The notes: generated by a model from the letters alone, not told the origin. A DNA stretch of 60,449 nt from an uncultured bacterium (GCA_937872535.1 CALMTC010000012.1:1-60449); one strand, 5' to 3'; shown: positions 9,546-20,420, numbered from the stretch's first letter. Numbers and translations: made by a program.

Positions 9546-10088
9546 ATGCAAGATTATGTGAAAGCTTTTAATCGACTTAAGGGATCTTTTGTAGTTCTTA
9601 AGTTGGATGTTCTTTTTTTTTGGGACAGTTCTGTAGATACTCTTTTAATTGAAGATGTTCAGTTAACTAGGTATTTTAAAATTTCTGATTTGAAGATTCT
9701 TGGACTTGGAAAAGATGCTGTTTATATCAGTTTTCCCATGAGAGATGTTGTTCTTTCATTGGTATCGGACTTTTATGTTTTTGAAATGGTCCTACAGATT
9801 GAGCGCTATTTGGCTGATGGGAAATGTTCAAATGCACACTATTGCTCACTTTGTTCTGAATTGGAACATTATATGCTTTCAGAAACTTACTTTTCTTCTG
9901 TAAAATATGAGTTTGATGCATATGATAAGAAGGTTGATATTATCACTTTTTTTCAGGAACCTTATGAAAGATTAGATTATTTAGAGTGTACTTTTGAAAA
10001 ACTAGATGGAAACTTTTTAGAAGTTCCTAAAAGTATGATAGAAAATATTCGAATAATCCAGAAAAAAAATTTTTTTACAGTGGCTTGA
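9546..10088 (+). CDS. Unknown protein, apparently terminated by UGA
   Basis: A 180-residue soluble protein, acidic and aromatic-rich, with a Cys/His-rich patch near residues 92-105 (CSNAHYCSLCSELEHY) that could bind a metal. The family is not recognised. It has no internal TGA; its six Gly codons are GGN. The first in-frame TGA is at 10086-10088, and an intrinsic terminator begins on that codon's last base. If TGA is read as Gly, the frame runs through the terminator and 47 bases antisense into the next gene before TAA at 10197. The short form is therefore more likely to be the evolved product, which conflicts with code 25. Confidence 0.6.
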   Translation: MQDYVKAFNRLKGSFVVLKLDVLFFWDSSVDTLLIEDVQLTRYFKISDLKILGLGKDAVYISFPMRDVVLSLVSDFYVFEMVLQIERYLADGKCSNAHYCSLCSELEHYMLSETYFSSVKYEFDAYDKKVDIITFFQEPYERLDYLECTFEKLDGNFLEVPKSMIENIRIIQKKNFFTVA

Positions 10089-10117
10089 CCGTGGTTATTT
10101 AACTACGGTTTTTTTAT
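10088..10117 (+). terminator. Terminator after the 9546 gene
   Basis: ACCGTGGTT and AACTACGGT form a 9-bp stem with one G-U pair, followed by seven T's. It starts on the last base of the TGA codon. Confidence 0.8.
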
Positions 10118-10121
10118 AAAA

Positions 10122-10155
10122 AAACATCTTGGCTGCAATACAATCAAGATGTTTA
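10122..10155 (-). terminator. Terminator of the 10153 gene
   Basis: On the minus strand AAACATCTTG and CAAGATGTTT pair around a 13-base loop and are followed by a T run. It is back to back with the plus-strand terminator. Confidence 0.7.
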
Positions 10156-10509
10156 TCTGCTACAATGAAGAATGATGAATGTTCTGAGTTCTTCTTTAAT
10201 TGTTTTACTCAGATCATTTTTTTCTTTTTTATAATTCTTTCCTAGATAATCTAGAGTTTTCTTTCTTTCTGGTAGGCTATTCATTAGTATGAATAGTGGA
10301 TTTTCAATTCTTTTTAGGTGAAAGAATATTGTTTTTATAAATTCACTACCCAATTGAAAACTTTCTTTGCGGAAAGAATCTTTTTTTTTGTTCCAATACT
10401 GTTCTCTTTTGCCGATACCTAACTTTTCAATAGTTTTAATATGTATTATATCAAAAATATCGTGAATTATCTCGTCAACGAAGCTTTCTATGATCTCTTC
10501 TGTTTCCAT
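10153..10509 (-). CDS. Unknown helical protein
   Basis: A 118-residue, highly charged, mostly helical protein with no signal peptide or membrane span. The family is not recognised. The few Gly codons are GGN, with no TGA, unlike its operon-borne neighbours. It ends in TAA, has its own terminator, and on the minus strand is preceded by TTGACT, 16 bases, TGCAAT (10575-10548). It looks like one of the stand-alone accessory genes of this window. No function can be assigned. Confidence 0.6.
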   Translation of the reverse strand: METEEIIESFVDEIIHDIFDIIHIKTIEKLGIGKREQYWNKKKDSFRKESFQLGSEFIKTIFFHLKRIENPLFILMNSLPERKKTLDYLGKNYKKEKNDLSKTIKEELRTFIILHCSR

Positions 10510-10575
10510 GTTTTTTATTTTTTTTCACTATCTTTTTTTCCTTTTTAATTGCAAGGGTTTTTTTGAAAAAGTCAA

Positions 10576-11208
10576 TTAATCTAGCGCACTTGGTTTTATG
10601 ATGATTTCTTTGATAGTAATACCTGCTGTGGTGAAAAGATGGGAAAGAGCTTTGAGTGCATTTGATTCTGCTTCTTTTAAAATTCATTTGGATATAGCTT
10701 CTTTTTCAAAATTTTCTAAGGCTTGATTTCTGATTTCTGACTCTAACTGAATATTTCATCTCGTTAAGATTCCTAGTTGTCTTTCAAAAGGCTTGGTCTC
10801 TTCGCTGAGTCTTTTAGAAAGGATCTTGGCTGGTGGCAAAGAGATCGTGATCGATAAATCGTCATTTACTTTTATAGATCAGCTCTGAATTTCACTGAGA
10901 TCGAAACCAGCTTCGATGATTCACTGTGTCATCAAAATGATCTGATCTTTGAAGAGAAAATCTATGAGCTTGTTGTCTCGTTGCTGGCCTGGGAGGTAGT
11001 CAGAGAGAGCTTCTTTTCCTTCGATAATTTTTTGGAGAGTCATCTCTGCTGTGACTAGTTTCTGAGAAGCTTGGAGCTGAGTCATGACGGTGGTTTTTGT
11101 CAGATCGACTTTGATTCCTTTTTGTCGCTGAAAATAAAGCATCAATGCTAGACCTCCTAAAATACCAATAATAAGTGCTGAAATGACGAGTCTGAGTTTC
11201 TGAAACAT
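10576..11208 (-). CDS. DUF4230-like membrane-anchored protein
   Basis: This 210-residue protein has an N-terminal membrane anchor (about residues 7-25) and an extracytoplasmic domain resembling DUF4230. The recognisable piece is TQLQASQKLVTAEMTLQKII followed, much later, by an SPFH-like helix region ending in AGITIKEIIIKPS. The biochemical role of DUF4230 is unknown. TGA encodes Gly at several positions. A TTTATATTCTG box lies 11-22 bases before the start on the coding strand. It lies between a small unknown gene and the 10153 gene, all on the same strand downstream of obg. Confidence 0.7.
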
Positions 11209-11235
11209 TTTTTTATTGTCAGAATATAAATTTTT

Positions 11236-11463
11236 TTATTTTGGTGGATTGACGATTAGTTTATTGTAATTTATCAGTTCTTTTACAGTTTCCAGATAAA
11301 AAATTTTTTTAGGAGAATTGTAGTGAGAGAGTTCATTTTTGATAGCGAGTTCAAGTTGTTTAATTTTTTCTGTTTGGGTAATGGAATTTTGGATAGTTTG
11401 ATTGATGCGAATCATGTGGTCAAGATCGATTTGGCTCGGACTAAACTGAATTCCTATACTCAT
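11236..11463 (-). CDS. Small unknown protein
   Basis: A 75-residue soluble helical protein starting MSIGIQFSPSQIDLDHM. An upstream in-frame ATG at 11499 would add 12 residues (MCLICEISKSVI). The family is not recognised; the central TQTEKIKQLELAIKNEL stretch predicts an amphipathic helix. It ends in TAA 27 bases before the DUF4230 gene, so the two may be co-transcribed. No Gly is encoded by TGA. Confidence 0.5.
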   Translation of the reverse strand: MSIGIQFSPSQIDLDHMIRINQTIQNSITQTEKIKQLELAIKNELSHYNSPKKIFYLETVKELINYNKLIVNPPK

Positions 11464-11539
11464 AATGACACTCTTTGAGATTTCACAAATCAAACACATG
11501 ATTTTTTAGGCAGAAAATAAAATGAAAGGCAGGCTCTGT

Positions 11540-11577
11540 TCGTCTTCCCGCAGTTCTTCGGGGCAGGCGCAATGACG
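11540..11577. repeat. Short palindromic repeat
   Basis: CCCGCAGTTCTTCGGGGCAGG followed by CGCAATGACGG, related to the palindromes at 5579-5607 and 35769-35805. It lies in the gap downstream of obg. Confidence 0.55.
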
Positions 11578-11581
11578 GCTC

Positions 11582-13099
11582 TTAGTATTTGATGTATCTG
11601 TCTTCGACTCCTTGGTAGTGAGAAATAATTTTTAAGATGTCTCCATTCCTTACTCCATATTTTTCCAGTTTTTTGATGAAACCTTGTTTTTTCATCACAT
11701 TTCGAAATCGTAGTTCTGCTTCATCGTTTCCTCGAGGTACAATAAATGCTAATCTGACGACTTCAGGATCGGTTACGCGAAAAACTTTCGTATAGGGGAC
11801 ATCATTTTCATCGATGTACTCTTTCTCTTTCAAAGTAGAAAGTTCATCAGCTGTAACATCAGTGATTTCATGGGTTGTTTTTTTAGAGATTGCGATTTTT
11901 TCTATCGTGATGATCGACTGAAGAGTTTCAAATTCTTGGAGTATATGACCAAAGAAATCTTTCAGTTTTTCAATACCGTTATAGCTGGCTGCTGAAACTT
12001 TTTCTATTGATTGACTAATAGTCTTGCTGGTTATCTTAGTAGAATAATTTTTTTTGAAAAAAGTAAGAATAGTTTCTGTGAGATTTTTTTCATATTCTTC
12101 AATAATTTCTTCATCTCCATCTAAAAGATCAATCTTATTGATGATAAATGAAATTACTTTTTCTAAAATTATTTTTTCTGATGAATCCTCAAAATGTGCT
12201 TTAATGATAATCAGAATTTTATTTTTTTGCTGAGATAGTTCGAAAGAAATCTTTTTAATCGGTGAACCGTATTCGGTTGATTCAATGAATCTGGATGAGA
12301 TATAGTTCATAATTTCTTCTCGAAGGAGAGGAATTTCACTGATTCCTTGTTCATATCTACTAGCATCGACGACAAAAGCGAATACTTTGGCTTTTAAGAT
12401 GTGTCTCAAAAAGTCATTTCAAAGTCATTTTCACTGGCTGGCTCATTCGATAAGACCAGGAATATCGATGATGTTATATGAAAAATTGTGGGTTTTTACT
12501 GAACCGAGATTGGGGATGAGAGTCGTAAACGGATAGTCTGCAACTTTTGCTTTGGTGTTTGAACAGGCATTGATGATGGATGATTTTCCTACACTTGGAG
12601 TTCAGATTAAAGCTACATCTCCTAAAAGCTGAAGCTCTAGCTCGAATTCTCTAGTCTGTGCAGGTTCTCCGAGAAGACAAAAGTTGGGATACTGGTTTCT
12701 AGAGTTGGAAAAGTGCATATTTCCTATTCCCCCTGCTCCACCTTCGACAGCTATAAATTCTTCTCCGTCGCTTGTAAACTGATGAATTATTTTTCATGTA
12801 GAAATTTCTTTGATAGTCGTTCAGAGTGGGACTTTATAGTATTTATCATCTGCATTCTTTCCGTATTTTTCTTTTGATTGTCCTGGTTCACCATCATTTG
12901 CTGCAAGGTATCTGTTGTATCTAAACTGAAGCAGTGTGTTTTCATCTTTTGCACCAACAAAAATAATGTGACCTCCTCTTCCTCAGTTTCCTCAGGCTGG
13001 TCCTCCATAGGGCATAAAAGCTTCGCGTCTTGCTGAAATAGCTCCGTTTCATCATTTCCCAGAGATGCATGTTATTTTTACTTTATCATAGAATTTCAT
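11582..13099 (-). CDS. obg: GTPase Obg/CgtA
   Basis: This 505-residue essential GTPase is involved in 50S ribosome assembly and stress control. The Gly-rich Obg domain fills the first ~160 residues (GGPAGGNGGRGGHI and similar, with many TGA codons). The P-loop GTPSVGKSS is near residue 170, DIPGLIEGA is switch II, and NKIDLLD with SAASYNGI completes nucleotide recognition. The G domain carries an insertion around residues 250-300 compared with short Obg forms, and a C-terminal OCT-like domain ([14 protein letters not shown]) follows. The start codon lies about 20 bases after a TTTTTATTCTG box on the coding strand. It is divergent from rlmH. Confidence 0.95.
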
Positions 13100-13112
13100 G
13101 AATAACCTTGGT

Positions 13113-13127
13113 ATTTGTCAGAATAAA
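13113..13127 (-). promoter_or_regulatory. Putative promoter box of obg
   Basis: The minus strand reads ATTTTTATTCTGAC about 20 bases before the obg ATG, the same box as before the ferredoxin, tsaD and DUF4230 genes. Confidence 0.35.
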
Positions 13128-13178
13128 AATATTATTTATATATTTTAGAAGTTTTTTTATGATTGTAGCAATTTTCCT

Positions 13179-13628
13179 ATGAAAATCAAACTGCTCTGCG
13201 TTAGTGATAGTGATAAACATTTTCAGTCTGCGATCGATGAATATCTGAAAAGACTTGGGAAAGATACTGAGATTGTGACGATAAAACCTGAAAAAAATGG
13301 GACAAGAGAACAAATTATTATGAAAGAAACTCAAAAAATTTCCGATTATCTTGAAAAACATTTTTCTGGTTGGGCTCGTGTTTTGCTTGCTAAAAAAGGT
13401 AAAAACTGGTCAACGGAAGATTTTTTACATTTTATCACGAAAGAGGCTCGTATTGTTTTTGTGATTGGATGACCTTACTGAATTGATGAAAAATTTTTAA
13501 CTGAAAAAATAGATGCAAAGCTAGCTCTTGGAGCTTTGACGCTCCCCCACTGATTGGCTAAGCTGGTCTTGCTGGAGCAGATTTATAGGGTGGCGATGAT
13601 CCAGGGAGGGAGAGAGTATCACTACTAG
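13179..13628 (+). CDS. rlmH: 23S rRNA pseudouridine-1915 N3-methyltransferase
   Basis: This 149-residue SPOUT-class methyltransferase modifies pseudouridine 1915 of 23S rRNA in the assembled ribosome. The family core is clear: FVIGGPYGID near residue 95-105, LALGALTLPHGLAKLVLLEQIYRVAMI and the C-terminal HY. Conserved glycines of the SAM-binding knot are TGA-coded. The length equals the family norm. It ends in TAG. It is divergent from obg, another ribosome-linked gene, with about 80 bases between the starts. Confidence 0.95.
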
Positions 13629-13714
13629 GTGAATAATCTATGAAATATTTGTTTGCTACGACTTACTTACCTTTGGCAGACAGGTTTCATAATCTGTATT
13701 CTTATAATTTTTTT

Positions 13715-13930
13715 AAACCCTCGCCGGGTGGCATTTCTTTTTTGTCATTGCCACAAAAAAGAAACCAAAAAAACGCTAGCCAACGCAAAATCTCGTCTTT
13801 ACTCTCCTCCTTGCTCCTTGACTACTCACTGTGTTCTTTCTTGAGTTCTACCGACTCACCATCAAAGGATCGTCTCGTTTCTCTTCCTCTACCATGAGGT
13901 TGGACCTCAGACAAGGTTGCGTTGGCGAGG
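13715..13930. repeat. Dispersed repeat family 1, copy 2, with a flanking hairpin
   Basis: The core copy is 13779-13926 with the intact inverted ends GCCAACGCAA and TTGCGTTGGC. Before it lies a perfect 12-bp hairpin, TTTCTTTTTTGT paired with ACAAAAAAGAAA, at about 13736-13762. The gap 13629-14088 holds this element and nothing else that I can support as a gene; open frames inside it (for example 13640-13897) have no protein-like composition. Confidence 0.75.
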
Positions 13931-14088
13931 ATAACTAGTTCCAGAGAACCTCTAGTTTATCAGTTTTCCAGAAAATTAGTTTTTGTAAATGAGAATTATG
14001 TCATATCAAAAAAATTATTATTTTTTGAGTTGACCTCGTGAAAGAAAAAAATAGAGAGGAGATAAGTGTTGTTTTTAGTTTTTCAAGA

Positions 14089-14943
14089 ATGCCGATGATG
14101 AATGCGAAGGAGTATATGAAAAAGTTTGGAACGAGTTATTATTTTGCGAATTTGTTTTTTGATGGACAGACGAGAAAAAAAGTCTATGAGCTGTATGCTT
14201 TTGTAAGAATTCCAGATCTGGTGGTGGACAATGCTATGGTGACTCCTGAGGCTGCAATTTCTCAGCTGAGTGAGCTGTATGATCGTTGGCTTGATGTTTA
14301 TAAAAATCACCGCTATGATGATGAACTGTATGGCTCGGTAGCGAAAATTTTTCACGATCATCATATTGATTTCGCTTATAGTAAGGCATTTTTTGATGCT
14401 ATGATTCAAGATGTTCATAAGAAAAGATACGAAACTTATACTGAGCTTCAGGAGTATATGTACTGATCTGCTGAGGTCGTTGGCTTGATGATGTGCGACA
14501 TTATTGGCTGTGAAAAAGACTGATTGCCTTTTGCTCGTAAGTTGGGAGAGGCTATGCAGCTGACTAATTTTTTGAGAGATATCAAAGAAGATTATCTTGA
14601 TTTTGGGCGTATTTATCTGCCAGAAGAAGATCTTCATAGATTTGGGGTAAGCTATAAGCATATCAAGGATTTTTGCTATACTGGTGAAATAAATGAACAA
14701 TTTCTGGCTTTGATGCACTACTATATCGACAAGTGTGATGATTTGTACTTTGAGGCGATGCAGGGCTTACCTTTTTTGAGAAAGGGATCGAGAAAAGCTG
14801 TCTATATCGCTGCTAAACTCTATCAGGAAATTCTCAGAAAAATCCAGAGAGTGGGCTACAATGTTTTTTCTCATTCTGCTAAAACTACGAGGCTGGAAAA
14901 AATTGCTGTGATAGCGAGATATTTTTTTGGAGGGAGAAGATAA
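14089..14943 (+). CDS. Squalene/phytoene synthase family enzyme
   Basis: This 284-residue protein matches the trans-isoprenyl diphosphate head-to-head synthase family, which joins two prenyl diphosphates to squalene- or phytoene-type products. Both Mg-binding Asp motifs are present: DLVVD near residue 44-48 and DIKED near 165-169, with QLTNFLRD and GRIYLPEED around the second. The order fits a phytoene-synthase-like enzyme. ATG 14089 is preferred; GTG at 14038 would add 17 residues. No desaturase or other carotenoid or hopanoid gene is nearby. Internal glycines include TGA. It ends in TAA before a bidirectional terminator. Confidence 0.85.
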
Positions 14944-14985
14944 TATTTTGAAAAACTATAAAAAATAACTTTCTGGTTTTTATCT

Positions 14986-15020
14986 AAGAAAAAATCCTAC
15001 TCATCAAGCAGGATTTTTTT
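14986..15020. terminator. Bidirectional terminator
   Basis: AAAAAATCCT and AGGATTTTTT pair around an 11-base loop between convergent genes. T runs flank both sides. Confidence 0.75.
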
Positions 15021-16291
15021 TAATTTATGCTGAGTTTTTCCAGAATTGATAATCAAGCTTGTCTGCCAGTGGCTCGGCTGGATTGGAGGTTGAATCAGCC
15101 AGTGACGCCGTCGATGTCCATGACTTCACCAGCAAAATAGAGATCTGGACAGATGAGAGACTCAAGTTTTTTACTGGATATTTCGGAGAGAGAGACTCAA
15201 CCAGCAGTAACGAATTCGTCTCAGGGTCTGCGAGCGGTGAGGTTGATTTCTCGAGAGCCAGTGAGAAGATGGCAAACTGCTTTGCGTTGATCTTTCGTGA
15301 TGGAGCTGACTTTTTGAGTGGTTGAAATTTCACAGGCTTTACAGATTTCTTCGACGAGTCTATCAGGAAAAAAATTTCCTAGGATGGAGTTGATTTGTTT
15401 GGCTGGATGAGCTTGAAATAGGCTAATAAGATCTTTTTCTCGATCGTGAAAGTAGCGACTAGAGTCGATAGTCAGAAAGATTTTTTGTGGAGATTGAGCT
15501 GAGATTTCTTCTTTGGAAAGATAGGCAGAGAGAGCGAAAACTGCTGGTCAAGAAATACCAAAATGTGTAAAAAGCATAGGTCATGTCACTGATTTTTTTT
15601 CTCCTGAAAAGAGACTTGTTTCGAGTTTGGCTGATGGGAGGCTGAGTCCTGAAAGGTTTTTTGGTCGCTGCTGGGCTGAGAGGAAGCTATTTAACGATGG
15701 GCCGAGAGGTGTGATGCTGTGTCCTAGCTGACGAGCAAACTCATAACCATCTCCTGATGAACCGGTCTTGGCATAGGCATTTCCTCCTGTCGCAATGACT
15801 AAAATATCTACTGTCTGTGTGGTGTTATCATCGAGCGTCAGAATAAAATTTTTATCATTTTTTTTGATAGAAATGACTCAGTGGCCTAGATAATTTTCCA
15901 AAGAGTTGCTTTCAGAAAAAAGTTTTTCAAAGATGCCTACAATATCTTTACCGTCATCTGAAACCGGAAAAACGCGTAAATCTTCTTCTATTTTCAGTGG
16001 GACGCCATGATTTTCGAATCGAGCTTTGACTTTTTGAGGTGGAAATGAGGAGAGAGATGGTTTGAGGAAATCAGATCAGCGGATATATTTGGTCAGCAAT
16101 ATTTTTTTGTCTGTGATGCCAGTCGTGACATTGCAGCGGCCGCCACCGCTGATGAGCACTTTGACTCCGAGCTTGGTGTTTTTATCAAAAAGTGCGACGC
16201 TCAGCGGCTCGGTGCTTGGCATATTTTCTAGCAAAGTCGCTGCACACATCATTCCTGCTGCTCCTCCACCGATAATTGCTACTTTTTTCAT
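15020..16291 (-). CDS. BaiN/HI0933-type NAD(P)/FAD-dependent oxidoreductase
   Basis: This 423-residue flavoprotein belongs to the HI0933/BaiN group. The N-terminus has the dinucleotide-binding fold KKVAIIGGGAAGMMCA, followed by GVKVLISGGGRCNVT. ATGG and the C-terminal FAGEVMDIDGVTGGFNLQ motif are also present. TGA codons encode glycines in TAGG and TGG of this last part. Family members reduce or oxidise unsaturated substrates; the natural substrate is generally unknown. The length is normal. It is convergent with the phytoene synthase-like gene; functional linkage between the two is possible but not shown. Confidence 0.9.
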
Positions 16292-16427
16292 CTTATCTTA
16301 TTTAAAAAAATATTATTCTGCAAAACCTCCCTCACCCTCCTTCAATGAGGAGGGAATTAATTGTATATTTTCGAGTTTTATAGTTAATTTAATGCTGAAA
16401 TGCAAGTGGCTGTGATTTTTTTGAAAG

Positions 16428-16460
16428 TAAAAAGCTAGAGAAATTCCCTAGCTTTTATTT
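16428..16460 (-). terminator. Terminator of the 16468 lipoprotein gene
   Basis: AAAGCTAG and CTAGCTTT pair around a short loop. On the minus strand the hairpin is followed by T's, just after the TAA stop. Confidence 0.75.
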
Positions 16461-16467
16461 TTTGCGT

Positions 16468-16941
16468 TTATCGGTGCCGAGAAACTGGCACATCATTTTT
16501 GTAATAGTAGTAGTTACCACTACCAGCTGCAGTAGATCCTTCATATTGGATTTTTGTTTTACCATTTGGCTTTTTTTTTAACTTTAGCCTTTCACTTTTC
16601 TGGTAGTAGCTACTACCAGTACTGCCTGATGGAACCTGGATTACTTTTGTTTTAGTGTCAATTGGTACGAGTTCTTCTCTGATGATTGTCGTAGAATTTT
16701 CTACGATTTCTCCATCATCTTCGATAACTACAATTCCTGGATTTTCTTTTACAAAGGTTCCTGAAGCTTGAGAGCTTCCTGTGATTACGGTTTTATTGGC
16801 TCCAAGGTTATTGGCAATAATCTTAGCGGGTATACCGCTAGCGGTGACTTGAATTTCGTCTCCATTTGGGGAGCCGTAAAATGTACAACCGCTGAGAGCG
16901 GTAGAAATCGCTACAATCAGCATAATAATTGGATTTTTCAT
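16468..16941 (-). CDS. Secreted lipoprotein, unknown
   Basis: This 157-residue protein has a lipoprotein signal peptide with the lipobox LSGC at residues 16-19, so it is predicted to be lipid-anchored outside the membrane. The mature part is Ser/Thr/Gly-rich, with a YYYY patch near the C-terminus (GNYYYYKND). The family is not recognised. Some 17 glycines are all GGN, with no TGA, which contrasts with neighbouring core genes. A promoter TTGACT, 16 bases, TATAAG and a terminator frame it as a single-gene unit. Confidence 0.75.
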   Translation of the reverse strand: MKNPIIMLIVAISTALSGCTFYGSPNGDEIQVTASGIPAKIIANNLGANKTVITGSSQASGTFVKENPGIVVIEDDGEIVENSTTIIREELVPIDTKTKVIQVPSGSTGSSYYQKSERLKLKKKPNGKTKIQYEGSTAAGSGNYYYYKNDVPVSRHR

Positions 16942-16960
16942 TTTATTTTTTGTTTTTTAG

Positions 16961-16988
16961 CTTATAGGATTTTTTTTGAGAAAGTCAA
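16961..16988 (-). promoter_or_regulatory. Promoter of the 16468 lipoprotein gene
   Basis: On the minus strand TTGACT (16988-16983), 16 bases, TATAAG (16966-16961), with the ATG about 20 bases further on. Confidence 0.6.
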
Positions 16989-17006
16989 TTGTTTTTTTAG
17001 TACAAA

Positions 17007-17033
17007 AAAAAGAGAGAACGAGTCTCTCCTTTT
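17007..17033 (-). terminator. Terminator of the DoxX gene
   Basis: The minus strand has GAGAGA and TCTCTC around a 5-base loop, followed by eight T's. Confidence 0.7.
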
Positions 17034-17045
17034 CTATTCTTAGCT

Positions 17046-17495
17046 TTATTTACCAGTCTTATTTCCAAATACAATGTAATCAAGACTGATTTTTCCAGGC
17101 CCAGTTATCATAAGTCCAGCAAATACAATGAGAAGAGCTAATGTGAGCTGAGAAGCTTTGATGAGATCCAAAATATTGCTTTCAGCAGGAACAGTAGAAA
17201 GATGCATCAAAGTAGCAATAAACATAGTGAAAGCGATCAAAAATGCAGCTGGACGTTTCATGAATCCAAGGATAACAAGAATACCTCCTACGAATTCTGC
17301 AAATGCAGCCATAAATCCTCGAAATACTGGCCAAAAAGTAATTCCAATAAGAGACATGTTACCACCAAGCCAAGCTCGCATTTGAGTTCCTCCTGTAATT
17401 TTTGGTCGTCCAGCGATAACAAATAAGATTCCAAGTCCAACTCTGATGACAAGAAGTCCAATGTCTAAAGGTTTTGATGTTTTTGGGAAAAGCAT
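17046..17495 (-). CDS. DoxX family membrane protein
   Basis: This 149-residue protein matches the DoxX family: four membrane helices, an early RVGLGILFVIAGRPKI segment, and GGILVILGFMKRPAA in the middle. DoxX proteins are membrane subunits linked to quinone or thiol redox processes; the precise role here is unknown. About 18 glycines are all GGN, with no TGA, which is striking for so Gly-rich a protein and suggests recent acquisition or strong codon selection. It ends in TAA before its own terminator and is monocistronic. Confidence 0.88.
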   Translation of the reverse strand: MLFPKTSKPLDIGLLVIRVGLGILFVIAGRPKITGGTQMRAWLGGNMSLIGITFWPVFRGFMAAFAEFVGGILVILGFMKRPAAFLIAFTMFIATLMHLSTVPAESNILDLIKASQLTLALLIVFAGLMITGPGKISLDYIVFGNKTGK

Positions 17496-17655
17496 TTTTT
17501 TGTGTATTAAGAAAAGATTAAAAAAATATTAAAAAAATATACCACCTCTCTATAGTGAATTTGGATATTTTTACAAGAAAAAGATAGTTGTTTTGAGGAA
17601 GTATTTTTTTATAGTATTCAGAGATAAAATTTTTATTTTTAATGAGTTTAAAGCG

Positions 17656-19230
17656 ATGAAAAAAAATTTATTGTTTAGTATGGGAGTTTTTACGATTGTA
17701 TGTTTTTGATCGACTGTAATGGCTCAGAGCGAATGAGAGCCAATGCTTACGACTACAGCAGTAATTTGTAAACCATCTATTTCTGCTTCTCAAAAGAGTC
17801 AATTAGAAACGGCTAGTCTCTTTTTGAAAACGCGTGGTGGTGAAATTGATGCTCTTTTTTCTCAGAAAGAAAATATCGTAGCAATGGCTAAGAGTGTCAG
17901 AGAAGATTTAATTTCAAATATTGATGCTCTGCTTAGTTGTCAGTATGGAATTTTTTCTAGTTATAGAGAGGTAATAGCTGGAGTGAAAGATTATGTTCAT
18001 CAGTTGGTTGCAATGAAAAAAAATTATCAAACTTTACTTGATTTGAAGCCACTCAGAACGACAGATTCTCAGATTCTTGCTCTTCAATCTCATTTACTTG
18101 ATATACTTTTGCCTTTTGTTAATCAAGGTAGTGTTTTTTCTCAGAGCTCTAGTTGAGTATTAATGGCATCTGGAAGTATTCCTGAAATGGGATCACTCGA
18201 TCTCAATTTGAACTATGATGCTGTTTCTACTATGGATCTTCAACAAAATCTTATGGATTTACGTGCTAAACTTGATGCAACTGTTGATGCTTCTGATACG
18301 AACTGATTTTTTAAGATTGCTGGTAGTCTTAATTTTGATGTAGCGGTCAAGCAGTATGAAAAACTTTTTGTTCAGTTACTTACTGCGAAAGCTAAAAGTA
18401 CTAGTACTGAGACTACATCGCTTTGATTTTTTGATTCGATTCAAAAAGAATTTAGTGGCGCTAAAACTGTTCTTGGTGACTCTTTTTTAGAAGTTCCTTC
18501 ATCTGAGGCTCCTGAATTTGGTAGCTTTGTCAATGCTGCAAGGGCTTTTGTTGCTTTGAAAACTGTTCCAATGTTTGATTTTTATGAACAAAAAAATGGT
18601 GTTTATTATGGTTCAATAGGAGAATGAGCTTGTGGTTTCTTTGAAGGACAGATCAAAAATAACTGTTTGAATGATATCCAAGCTACTTTACTTGAAAATC
18701 ATACTTCTGTTTTCTTGAATACAAATCAGGATAATAAACTTGGTTTTACGACTGATTTACAAGCTGATGAAAGTATGCCAGTTTATCTCAATAATCATCC
18801 GATTGTTAGCTGGAATACTCAAAGAATTCACTCTGTTTCAGTTCCTTTCAATGCTGAAAAAACTCAATGAATGAATTATTCTGCTGATAAAGAACAGTTC
18901 TCATTAAATTTTTCTGATGAAAATGCTTCTTTGGATCTTTCTGGTGCTATGAAAAAAAATCTCATTGACTTGAAATGAGTTTTTCACTGATTTACGGAAA
19001 AATTTGATGGTTTTCTTTCTCTCTCAATGATTACAAATCCTCAGACTAATCTCAGAAATAGCGACCTTCTTTTTACTCTTAAAAAATCTGATAGTACTCT
19101 CTTTTCAGTTTCATTTCACGACCAAACAGTTATTTCATTTTTAAACTCGTTTACTAAGATCTTGCCAGCTAAAACTATGAGTCTGGAAGAGTTTACAAAG
19201 GCTATGGAAATGATGAAATCAGGTAACTAA
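17656..19230 (+). CDS. Large secreted protein, unknown
   Basis: This 524-residue protein has a Sec signal peptide (MKKNLLFSMGVFTIVCFGSTVMA, with likely cleavage before QSEGE). The mature region is rich in Ser, Leu, Asn and Gln with helical stretches and a single CGFFEGQIKNNC segment near residue 325-335 that could form a disulfide. The family is not recognised. TGA encodes many of its glycines, so it is a native, well-adapted gene of this genome. It ends in TAA, is followed by a strong terminator, and stands alone between DoxX and tsaD. It may be a cell-surface protein. Confidence 0.8.
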
Positions 19231-19252
19231 AAAAAATGTAATGTTTAGAAAA

Positions 19253-19284
19253 AAAGTCTCTACCTAGCTGTAGAGATTTTTTTT
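19253..19284 (+). terminator. Terminator of the 17656 gene
   Basis: TCTCTAC and GTAGAGA form a perfect stem around CTAGCT, followed by eight T's. Confidence 0.8.
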
Positions 19285-19296
19285 ATCTATAAAAAA

Positions 19297-19353
19297 TTTT
19301 TATTCTGGAAACTGATGAAAAAATGTAGACGCAATGAATTGCGTCTCTATGAA
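19297..19353. repeat. Composite repeat: TTTTTATTCTGG box plus GTAGACGCAAT palindrome
   Basis: TTTTTATTCTGG (19297-19308) is followed by the palindrome GACGCAATGAATTGCGTC at about 19328-19345. A close relative with the same order is at 40281-40335. Confidence 0.6.
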
Positions 19354-19382
19354 AAATACAAGGGTAAGAATCTCTGGAAAAA

Positions 19383-20414
<1,032 letters not shown>

Positions 20415-20420
20415 ATTTTC

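Noticed and set aside
13640-13897. Small plus-strand open frames inside repeat family 1
   Set aside because: They coincide with the dispersed repeat and have no homology-like features; the repeat is non-coding.
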